Below are positions 49,118-59,105 of a DNA stretch of 64,000 nucleotides, one piece after another; within the stretch, counting starts at the first letter, position 1, and every line of letters starts with the position of its first letter. The stretch spans positions 3,926,202-3,990,201 of the forward strand of contig OY730171.1 of assembly GCA_963422465.1 (NCBI GenBank). Direction: 5' to 3'. The notes under the pieces are model-generated. The model was not told the origin of the DNA, searched no databases, and saw only the letters and a list, made by a program, of their open reading frames with translations. Position numbers and translations under genes: made by a program. The stretch is from Lichina pygmaea (lineage: Eukaryota > Ascomycota > Lichinomycetes > Lichinales > Lichinaceae).

Positions 49118-51823
49118 CCGTACCCGATCACATGACGGTCGATATCAGATAGCGAGCAGTTGAGGGGCCCCCTTGATGAAATTTTGTAAAGTCCACTATC
49201 CTTGGTTGGAATCATCTCAAATTTTTATATTGGGTAGAGAATCATATAGAGAAGAGATATCGAGCAATAGAGCTCTAGTATACAAAGCGTGACTATTTTC
49301 TCAGAACTCAACTTTATTACTTAGTCCTTGCGACCTCCTTGTCTTCCCACCGGTCATCTTCATCATTGACATCAGCAGAAGACCCCAGGAAGTAAAGCTA
49401 GTGGAGTGTGCTGGTGCCCTTAGCATCCAGGAATAGTCTATGACTCCCCAGACTATCTAGGATCTTGCAGAGCGTATTGTTGGGAAGTCTTGTTTCAAGT
49501 GCAGAACACAGCACCTTGTAGAAGCAGGCAGAGAAGGAGGAAAAAGATCAGAAGGCTGTAACAACTGCAAGAAAGACTTTTTTACCAGTCAAAACAGTCT
49601 TCTTCTGATGTTGATGATGTAGATGACAGGTGGGAAGATTAGGAGGCCCCAGAACTAATTAACATGATTGAGTCCTGAGAAAGCAATCACGCTTTGTATA
49701 CTAGAGCTCTATTGCTTGATATCTCTTCTCTATGGCCTGCGACGACTCAAACCTCCACGTGGTGCAGGCTGGGAACCTCGGGGCAGTGATGGCAGGCAGT
49801 CTCCCAAGCTGCTTGTAGTCGCTGCACCGAGAGCTAATTGAGTCACCGGTCGAGCTGCTGGTGCCCGCGGAGCGACGGGCCACCGGAGGTGTCGCGCAGG
49901 CACCCTGGACACCCCCGTGAAGCGACATCAGCAGAACAGAGGACTTCGACCAAACTGGTTATGAAAACCACCCGACGGACGTCTACCGTGTACACTACGG
50001 CCCGAAGCCAGCCTTGCAACTGGTGGATGTGAAGTCTAGACACCCGACAGGGCACCTCTGGAGTAGACAAGAGGAGTTCCTATCGCACACCCCCCTTCTA
50101 GCAGAGTCTCCAGCAGCTGATGCATCGAGGATCTTGTTCTAGGAGGGGAGCGATGTCTGTACCGCGGCGTTGTTAATCGAACAGGGACTACGTGTTAAAG
50201 AAGGTGAGCAGGTGGCACGAAGGGTTTCCGCCGCTCCAGTACCTAAGGGCCGTGTGATAGTCAAAGTGCTGGCTTGATGGTTTTGCCTAAGGTCTTGCCA
50301 CGGATTCTCTTCAGGCCACCTACAGACCGGGGCCAGGGCACTGGATCTCCAGTGGGCCACCACGTACAACCGGGGCCCCACAGGCGACAGCGGGCAGACG
50401 GAGACTTCTCCCTACTTGGTTAGTGGGCTGGAAAGGCGGTCCTGCAGGTGCTGGCATGGCCTGCAGGGTCCGTAGAGCCTGCGAGGCATGGTCGGCCTCT
50501 GTACGAGGGATCTACAGAGGTAACGCGAAACAGCGAGAGCTGCGGGGCGTGGCATATAATGGCAGTGACGGCAGTAGGGTCTGGGCCTACTACGAGACTG
50601 TCTTTATGGCCCGAGAGGACTGAAGCGCATGCCGGTCCGTACAGAGTGCAGGCTCAGGCTGCAAATGACGGGCTCAAGGAGCAAACTGCAGTTGGAGCGT
50701 GGGCTCCGGGCTGGCAACCCGGCGCTCCGAAGCAGGACCTAGGGGTGAGCGTACACGGTGGAGCGCAAAAGGCCTCAGGACTGCGGGGAAGCGTGGGCGA
50801 GACCCTGCAAGGGATAGCAACTCTGCGCTATGCCTCGGCATAGCTCAACTGTGGTCCTATTGCTATGCCAAAGCTTGGAGGCCAATAGCACTTCTCAACA
50901 CAATTGGGAAGCTGATGGAAGCTCTGGCAGCCACAAAGCTAAGTGAACTGGCTGAGAAAGAAAACCTACTACCAGAAATCCAGATGGGCTTTAGAAAAGG
51001 AAGATCAACTGAGTCTGCACTATTTCTACTCACTTCCCAAGTTGAAAAAGTCTGGAAGGAAGGAATGGTAGCCAGTCTTCTTTCTCTGGATATCTCAGAA
51101 GCTTATGATAGAGTTCTGCCAGAAATTCTCAAGAAAATCCTGGAGAGAAAAGGAATCCCCAGCTGGTTTGTTAACTGGATCTTTTCTTTCACTACTCAAA
51201 GAAAAACCTCTCTTGTTTTTGATGATTCAGAGTCTTCTTTTTTTCCAGTACACTGTGGAGTCTCTCAAGGTTCACCTCTCTCTCCTATTTAATTTCTTTT
51301 CTATATTTCAGATCTTCATAATATTGTTCATACACCAGAGAAAGGTGTATCAGCTCTGGGCTTTGCAGATGATACAAACCTTCTGGCATTTTCCCCTTCT
51401 CTTAAAAGCAATCTTCTGAAGCTAAAGTCTACTCACTCCAAGTGTTTAGACTGGGCAAGAAAACATGGAATGAAGTTTGCACCTGAAAAGTATGAACTTC
51501 TCCATTTTTCTAGAAGAAGAACAGATAATCTTCAGCTCAGTCTAAGACTTGGAGAAGTGGTACTACAGCCTAAGGAAGAAGTGCGTATTCTGGGACTACA
51601 CTATGATTCCAAGCTTCTCTGGAAAAAACACCAGAAAATCATGTTACAGAAAGCTTCCAAGTTTTTCTCAGCACTTTCCAGATGTTACGACCCATGGGAT
51701 GGGAGCCACTCATTTATAGGCAATCAGGCTGCGGGCCAGGCAAGAGGACACCATGGAAGTCAAGTGACTAACCAACAAGGGGTCACGTGACTGTCGAGAC
51801 ACACACGGGAGTCTCGACACAGC

Positions 51824-51949
51824 ATGCATGAAGCATCAAGACAATCTCACCAGTCTTGACGCAGGATGCATGAAGCATCGAGACAATCTCACCAGTCTCG
51901 ACGCAGGATGCATGAAGCATTGAGACAATCTCACCAGTCTCGACGCAGG
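51824..51949 (+). repeat. 42-bp tandem repeats with internal hairpin, U3 of 5' LTR
   Basis: Three units of ATGCATGAAGCAT...GACGCAGG. Each contains TC(G/A)AGAC and GT CT(C/T)GA arms around AATCTCACCA. The same array recurs at 57768-57893 and 58645-58770. Confidence 0.9.
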
Positions 51950-52040
51950 GTGCATAACATAGTGGGACTGTCAAGACAATCTCACCCGTCTTGACGTCGA
52001 GACTGTCGAGACAATCTCGATCATCTTGACAGGCCAGCAC

Positions 52041-52046
52041 TATATA
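52041..52046 (+). promoter_or_regulatory. LTR TATA box
   Basis: TATATA about 35 bp upstream of GTCTTCAA (52077-52084), which would place the transcript start close to that octamer. Conserved in the other two LTRs. Confidence 0.6.
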
Positions 52047-52286
52047 GTCCGGCGATAGTTCCCTTATGGAATGATCGTCTTCAACTCATGTTGTGATCCA
52101 GACAACTAGATCTACTTCAATACAATCCTTTTGTACGAAGCCATTGATCAGGTGTCACCACCACCACGTTCCACCAAACCCCTTCGCGCTCCTTGACACT
52201 CCTCTCCTGCGAGAACCAACCCGTCTTCCGCATCTTGCCCTTAATCCTATACTCGGTTAGGACAGCACGGTACAGACCGCAACACT

Positions 52287-52294
52287 TTGAAGAC
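52287..52294 (+). promoter_or_regulatory. Putative self-priming primer-binding site
   Basis: TTGAAGAC, two bases after the LTR, is the exact complement of GTCTTCAA at 52077-52084, near the predicted mRNA 5' end. No TGG, as expected for a tRNA primer, follows the LTR. This is the layout of Tf1/sushi-group elements that prime with their own 5' end. Confidence 0.5.
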
Positions 52295-52302
52295 CCTCAA
52301 GG

Positions 52303-53802
52303 ATGAGTACCTCAGGAGCAACCAACCCCGGATTCCCAGATAGAAAAGTTAGTGTCGCCAAGCCAGACCTGTTCTACAGTGAAAGAAACAAGGTCGACGA
52401 CTGGCTCATGCAACTCCAAGTCTACTTTCAATTCCAACCAGAGATGAAGCTGCCTAAGGAGAAGTGGCCCCTCTTCGCAACCACTTATATGAGAGGTAAT
52501 ACTTATCGATGGATCAAGCTCTATGTCAACAAACATCTCTCAGGAAACGGAGACTATGACGGCATGACAGAATGGATGACAAAATGGACGCGATTCAAGG
52601 ACAAGATCAAAAGGATCCTTGGACTATCTAACAAAGACAAAGTGGCTATACGAATGATCTAGCACATCAAACAATGATGCTCAGCCGCAGAGTACACCAC
52701 GCAGTTCAAGCAATACTCAGTACTGACCGACTGGGACGACAACGCTCTGATGGTCATGTACTGACATGGACTTAAAGAAAACATGAAGGACAAAATCACC
52801 TTTGATGGACGAGCGGTCAACACACTGGACAAGCTCATCGCACAAGCAATCAACATCGATAACAAGCTATTCAAGCGAGCGATGGAGAAGTGCCATGACG
52901 GAGGATACAGCCACCCCGCATGGCATGTGAGCAACCACTACAAGCCGCCTAACAAGGCACTGCCACATGGCCCATATGGCTATGCACCTATGGAACTGGA
53001 TGCAGTCCACCACAAAGGAAGGTTCACGAAGGGAAGGAACAACAAAAAAAGGAAAGCACTGAAGTGCTATGCCTGTGGCAAGCTAGGCCACATGGCGAGA
53101 GACTGTTGTTCAAAGAACAAGGTGCACCGACAGCAACTTAATATGCTCGACAGAGACTGGAATGTCATCAAGCCGGAGGACCCACCAGAAGAGACTTAGC
53201 TATCCCTCGAACAATAGGACAACTACGATCAGACATTGGAAGCAGCCCACTAACTGGCAACATCAGGAGGCAAGAACCTACTAGAACAGACAGGTCAGGA
53301 CAAGGGACAGGAGCCCTTAACCACCTCTGATAGGGACTGAGACAAACCCGCGTCTATCAAAGAAGAAATACCACAAGGAAGCTATGCTTACAGCATGGAC
53401 CCATGAAACCTACGGCATGGCGAACTACAGTGGAGGTTTTGCACGAAACACTACTGCACCTACCACAAACAACTACAAAGGTACGGAGGACATTCACCCT
53501 ACCACACCACCTGCCACAAGCATTGGGTCAATTGCAAGAAGGATGCGTGTGAGATCCATCTTTGGGACAAACACCAACACACCGCATTCCCTGGGCACAC
53601 ACATGATTGGCACAAACACCTCATGTTCCTACAGCAAGGTAACAACCACGACTGCTACGTCAACAATTGGCAGTACTGCCTCAAACCTGGATGTGACAGG
53701 CATCAGCAAGACAAATTCATGAATGGATTCCTCAGAACTGATGGGAATGGCTGGACCCATTGCCCAGTCAGTGGAAAGACACTTCGATCAGGAAAAGATT
53801 GA
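52303..53802 (+). pseudogene. gag polyprotein with zinc knuckle and W-C-C-H triplet
   Basis: Starts MSTSGATNPGFPDRK; a capsid-like region is interrupted by TAG at 52660 and TGA codons near 52676 and 52762. A CCHC knuckle CYACGKLGHMARDC lies at about 53068. More stops follow after 53199 (TAG, TAG, TAA, TGA). In the same frame, 53428-53720 holds three modules of W-x2-C-x4-C-x2-H (WRFCTKHYCTYH, WVNCKKDACEIH, WQYCLKPGCDRH). The frame ends at the TGA at 53800-53802. Confidence 0.85.
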
Positions 53803-53822
53803 ACTCCCTTGTCAAGGGGTGA

Positions 53823-56800
53823 CATCGGGAGCTCAACAACATGACCCCTAGCAACGTAAAGCACCTGCAATTGCCTGTGTCACTACACGCCAACACGCCA
53901 GTACAGACATACACACTTGTTGACTCTGGAGCCAGTGGAAACTACATTTCAAGACAACTTTACGACACCCTCAGCACTGGAAGGAGACACAAGCAGCAGC
54001 CCTATCAGCTCGCGATAGCAAATGGACAGACAGAGCTAGTCTGCCATAAGACGCAGCTAATGGAAATAGTTACTGGACACTATGCTGAAAGGATCCACCT
54101 TGATATCGTCAAGTTGGCCACTCAGGATATCTATTTGGGGATGCCTTGGCTAAAGAAGCACAACCCAGTTGTTAACTGGAGGACAGGAGTACTCACGTTT
54201 AGGAACTGCACTAACAACACAGCTCAGACCTGTTACCAGCCGCAGAAGGTGTGGACAGATAAGGGAAGAAGTCCTCAGTAGAACCTCACTGACAGAAAGG
54301 ACAACTCTCAAAAGAAGAGGTCTGCCTTGACAGGCACACCCCGGAACCAGGTGGCCAAACAGTCAGAGATGAAGAGAGAGGAAGTTGTTAACCCTCTGGA
54401 GATCCCTGAAGAGTACTGACCTGGGTATGATAACCTCTTTCAGGAAGAGACAACGACAGCAGTGTTGCCTAAGCACCAACCTTGGGATCATGAGATCAAG
54501 TTGCAACCAGAGATAGAGCCAGAATTTGGACCAATTTACCAGTTATCAGAGAAAGAGCTCCAAGTACTTCGCGAGTACCTGGAGGAAAACCTGAAAAAGG
54601 GTTTCATTCGAGAATCTCAATCGCCAGCAGGATACCCAATACTATTTGCACCAAAGAAAGATGGAAGTCTTTGACTTTGTGTAGATTACAGGAAACTCAA
54701 CAACATTACTATCAAAAACTGATATCTGTTGCCAAATGCGAACAAATTGCGAGACAGGATCAGCCAAGCTACAATCTTCACCAAGCTGGACTTGAAAGGA
54801 GTATACAACCTGATACGCATGAAAGAAGGAGAAGAATGGAAGACAGCCTTCAGAACCTGATACAGACACTACGAGTATCTGGTTATGCTATTCGGACTCA
54901 CAAACACACCAGCAATATGTCAAGCATTGATCAACAACGTCATCAGAGCACACCTGGACCAAACAGCTATTGCCTACTTGGACAATATTCTTGTCTACTC
55001 GAACACGTAACAGGAACATACCAAACATGTGAAGGATGTTCTACAATACCTACAAAAGGCAGGGCTCAAGCTCAACCTGAAGAAATACAAGTTCAACAAA
55101 CCAGAAGTTGAATTCCTCGGATACATCATAGGAATCGAAGGGATCAAGATTGACCCTGAGAAAATCAAAGTGATTTAGCAATAGCCAACACTGACATCAG
55201 TCAAGGAAGTACAAGCCTTCCTAGGATTTGCCAACTTCAACTGACAGTTCATTAAGAACTACTCCCAGACAGCAACACCACTGACAGAACTCACGAAGAA
55301 GAACGTGGAGTACTGGTGGACAGAGAGACAACAAAAAGTATTCCAACAGCTCAAGAACACTTGCGCCAAGGAACCAGTTCTCCTCAACTTCAAGACAGGC
55401 CAGCCAACACAAATTGAGATAGACACTTCAGATCAGGCAGTGGGAGCATGTTTATGCTAACAGGCAGATGGCAAGTGGCACCCAGTTGCCTACTACTCAC
55501 GAAAAATGTCACAAGCAGAACAAAACTATGATATCCACAACAAAGAGCTACTGGCAGTTGTCAACACACTTGAACACTGGAGAGTGTACACGGAAAGCAG
55601 TTCTGAACTCACTGTTCTCACAGACTACAAGAATCTGACAATGTTCACAACAACCAAGAAGCTGAACAGACAGCAAGTCAGATAGGCTGAACTCCTAGGG
55701 CAACACAAGTTTAAGATCTTGTACACCCCCGGATGAGACAATGAGAGAGCAGACACACTAAGCTGACAAAAAGACTACATGGAAGATGATGAACACCAAG
55801 GAATGATCTTACAGCAGGACCAGCAAGGAAACCTGGTGCCTCAACCACAGATCAACAAGCTCACGGCAGAAGACACTGAAGAACTAATAAGGAACTACCA
55901 CGATAATCCAGCACATAGTCACCCAGGAATCACCAAAACCACAGACCTTATCCAACAGGCAGGGAACAATGTTATCAACCTCTGACAACATGTCACAAGC
56001 TACATCAGCAAGTGTCTACTATGCCAGAAAAACAAACATAGAAGACATAAGCTATACAGAGAGGGACACCCGAACACAATACCAAGAGGCTTGTGGGAAG
56101 ACGTGTCAATAGACTTCATCACAAAGCTACCCAAGACCAAAGACCCAGTCACAGGAATCACCTACAACTTGATTATGGTGATAGTAGACAGATTCACAAA
56201 ATATCTGATAGTGGTACTATTCAAGAAGACCCACACAGCAGAATAGTTAGGACACCTCTTACTAGACAGATTAGTCAGAGACCACGGAGTTCCAATCATG
56301 ATTATTACAGACAGAGACAAACTCTTCACGTCCAACTACTGGAAGACAATCAGTGCAGCCATGGGAACAAAACCCAAAATGTCTACAGCCTATCACCCAC
56401 AAACTGACAGCCAGACAGAGCAAGCAAACCAAGTCCTGGAGACTTATTTGCGGCATTACATTAACCAGACCCACAGCAATTAGGTACAGTTATTACCGGT
56501 GGCACAGCTGGCAATCAACCAGCACAGATCAGACTCAACAAAGGAATCGCTATTCTTTGCCAATTTTGGACAACACACAAACATCAGAATGCCAAGCAGA
56601 GCTTCACCAAACACGGAGAAAGCACTCCAACATGACAAGCTCCTATGACAAACGCACACGATGATAAGGCATTACCTTCAAGAGATCTCAGAAAAGATGC
56701 AACACCAAATAGACAAAAAATCAAAAATGGCATCTCAGCTGAAGAAGGGGGATAAAGTCTACCTCCTCATAAAAAATTGGAAAGTCAAGAAACCAAGAAC

Positions 56801-57119
56801 AAAGAAACTGGACCATGTCAAGGTCAGACTATTTTCAGTCGAAGAAAGAACTGGACCAGTCAATGTCAGACTGCGACTACCGAGAGATGCTCAGGTACAC
56901 CCAAACTTTCACATCTTAATGATCGAATTAGCTGACCAGAGCACACTCTTGCAGGAAACATTTTATTACCAACCAGAGAAAGAACAGGAATTCAAGGTCG
57001 AACAGATCCTGAAGAGAAAAAGTCAGCGATACCTTGTCAAGTGGAAAAACTACCCAGACTCAGAAAATACCTGGAAACCACTCAGGAACCTTGCAAACTG
57101 CCAGCTCCTCCTGCAGTAG
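53823..57119 (+). pseudogene. pol polyprotein: protease, RT, RNase H, integrase, chromodomain
   Basis: One frame, -1 to gag, with about fifteen stops. Protease has YTLVDSGASGNY (about 53910). RT has YPILFAPKKDGS and the active-site block, which reads YLDN instead of YLDD (about 54975). RNase H has IEIDTSDQAVGA and [13 protein letters not shown]. Integrase has the HHCC segment (HSHPGITKT, CLLCQ), then VDRFTKY and TDRDKLFTSNYW. The C-terminus is a chromodomain (FKVEQILKRKSQRYLVKWKN, about 56990-57095). Stops fall where CGA or CAG (or Trp TGG) is expected. Confidence 0.92.
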
Positions 57120-57588
57120 TTCCGGCAGAAGCAGGACTGAACAGCTTGGCCTGCAGCGCGGACATGTCAATGACTGTTGCCAACAAGTCTTCACCATCCA
57201 CCTCCATTTCAGCAACAAGACACTGGAGCTTCTTCTTTGCTTGACCCTCAGCACCTTCAAGAACCTTTTGCTTTCAGGACACACGAGCCTGCAGCTTGGC
57301 AAGCTGCTCAACAAGAGCATCCCGCTTGGCCTCATCAACAGCTAAATCCTTGCAAAGGTTATCTCGGGTCATGTTCAGTGACTCCCAAGAAAGTGACACA
57401 CAGGACTTCCCACAACAAGTGCATTCAGCGCACTTCAACTTATTGTTGTTGTCAGACATTCGGAAGCAGGGCTTGTGGTTCAAAACACAGAAGTCACACA
57501 GAGCAAGCAACACAAAGTTATGATCACAGATCTGGGCTGCCAGTTGTTTTTGGTAAGCAGAGGCACGTGATTTTGCAGACATACTCAA
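57110..57588 (-). pseudogene. Antisense Cys-rich, coiled-coil ORF inside the chromovirus
   Basis: Lies between the pol stop and the 3' LTR on the opposite strand, converging with pol. Starts MSAKSRASAYQKQLAA (57582) after an upstream in-frame Met. It has a Cys-rich block (LCDFCVLNHKPCFR, then CAECTCCGKSC) followed by a Lys/Glu/Leu-rich helix with coiled-coil spacing. TGA at about 57271-57273 sits where CGA would continue the helix. From memory, fungal genomes encode many short proteins with a Cys block then a coiled coil in repeat-rich regions. Function unknown. Confidence 0.6.
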
Positions 57589-57610
57589 GAATTCATCAGG
57601 ATGATGAATG

Positions 57611-57623
57611 AAGAAGAGGAGGG
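57611..57623 (+). promoter_or_regulatory. Polypurine tract
   Basis: AAGAAGAGGAGGG just upstream of the 3' LTR, the expected primer site for plus-strand synthesis. Confidence 0.75.
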
Positions 57624-57626
57624 TAG

Positions 57627-58228
57627 TGTTATGACCTATGGGATGGGAGCCACTTATTTATAGGCAATCAGGCCGCAGGCCAGGCAAGAGGACACCATGG
57701 AAGTCAAGTGACCAACCAACAAGGGGTCACGTAACTGTCAAGACACATACAGGAGTCTTGACGCAGCATGCATGAAGTATCAAGACAATCTCACCAGTCT
57801 CGACGCAGGATGTATAAAGTATCAAGACAATCTCACCAGTCTTGACGCAGGATGCATGAAGCATCAAGACAATCTCACCAGTCTTGACGCAGGGTGCATA
57901 ACATGGTGGGACTGTCAAGACAATCTCACCTGTCTCGACATCAAGACTGTCAAGACAATCTTGATTGTCTTGACAGGCCAGCACTATATAGTCTGGTGAT
58001 AGTTCCCTTATGGAACAATCGTCTTCAACTCATGTTGTGATCCAGACAACTAGATCTACTTCAATACAATCCTTTTGTACAAAGCTATTAATCAGGTGTC
58101 ACCACCACCACATTCCACCAAACCCCTTCACACTCCTTGACACTCCTCTCCTGCGAGAACCAACCTGCCTTCCACATCTTGCCCTTAATCCTATACTCAG
58201 TTAGGACAGCACGGTACAGACCGCAACA
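57627..58228 (+). repeat. 3' LTR
   Basis: 602 bp, same length as the 5' LTR, with no indel between them by eye. Starts TGTTATGACC, ends GACCGCAACA, followed by CCAGA. Confidence 0.95.
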
Positions 58229-58505
58229 CCAGAACTACTTTTTCTACATAGAGTCTACCTGTTCTCTCTGCTAGAATTGTCTACACTGCAATACTGAGAT
58301 CACTTCTCAGCTATGCAGTAGGAGTCTGGTTCAATCCCCACAAAAAACCTTCTAATATTTCTTCTCTAAATCTTTTCCAGACTAAGTGTCTAAAAACTAT
58401 AGGAGGTGTCTTCAAAGCTACTCCTACATTTCTTATTGAAGGAGAACTATTCCTACCACCTCTTGATCTTTATTTCAAATTTAGAACAGCAACTTTCCCA
58501 CAATC

Positions 58506-59105
58506 TGTTACAACCCCTGCGATGGGAGCTACTCATTCATAGGTAATCAGGCCACAGGCCAGGCAAGAGGACACCATGGAAGTCAAGTGACCAACCAACA
58601 AGGGGTCACGTGACTGTCGAGACACACAGGCGGCTCGACGCAGCATGCATGAAGCATCAAGACAATCTCACCAGTCTTGATGCAGGATGCAGGAAGTATC
58701 AAGACAGCCTCACCAGTCTTGACGCAGTGTGCATAAAGCATCGAGACAATCTCACCAGTCTCAACACAGGGTGCATAACATGGTGGGACTGTCAAGACAA
58801 TCTCACCCATCTTGACGTCAAGACTGTCAAGACAATCTTGATTATCTTGACAGGCCAGCACTATATAGTCTGGCGATAGTTCCCTTATGGAACAATCATC
58901 TTCAACTCATGTTGTGATCCAGACAACTAGATCTACTTCAATACAATCCTTTTGTACAAAGCCATTGATCAGGTGTCACCACCACCACGTTCCACCAAAC
59001 CCCTTCGCGCTTGTTGACACTCCTCTCCTGCGAGAACCAACCCGCCTTCCGCATCTCACCCTTAATCCTATACTTGGTTAGGACAGCACGGTACAGACCA
59101 CAACA
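58506..59105 (+). repeat. Solo LTR of the same chromovirus family
   Basis: 600 bp, TGTTACAACC...GACCACAACA, flanked by CAATC at 58501-58505 and 59106-59110. It is therefore a separate insertion into the LINE that later lost its interior by LTR recombination. Contains the same hairpin array (58645-58770). Confidence 0.95.

Larger units (their letters stand above)
51683..52284 (+). repeat. 5' LTR
   Basis: 602 bp, starting TGTTACGACC and ending GACCGCAACA. U3 holds five related hairpins, three in 42-bp tandem units (51824-51949). TATATA is at 52041-52046. Compared with the 3' LTR it differs only by transitions. Confidence 0.95.
51683..58228 (+). mobile_element. Full-length Ty3/gypsy chromovirus inserted in the LINE
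   Basis: 6546-bp element with two 602-bp LTRs (TGTT...AACA) and the 5-bp duplication CCAGA at 51678-51682 and 58229-58233. Order: LTR, gag with zinc knuckle, protease, RT, RNase H, integrase, chromodomain, antisense ORF, polypurine tract, LTR. Pol lies in the -1 frame relative to gag. Many stop codons make it inactive. Confidence 0.95.

Noticed and set aside
51824-51949. Regular 42-bp repeats that could be mistaken for a CRISPR array
   Set aside because: The repeats are contiguous without unique spacers, lie in an LTR and are in a eukaryote.
57727-58861. Short ORFs with repeated MLACQDNQDCLDSLDV-like sequence on the minus strand
   Set aside because: They are translations of the LTR hairpin repeats, not proteins.
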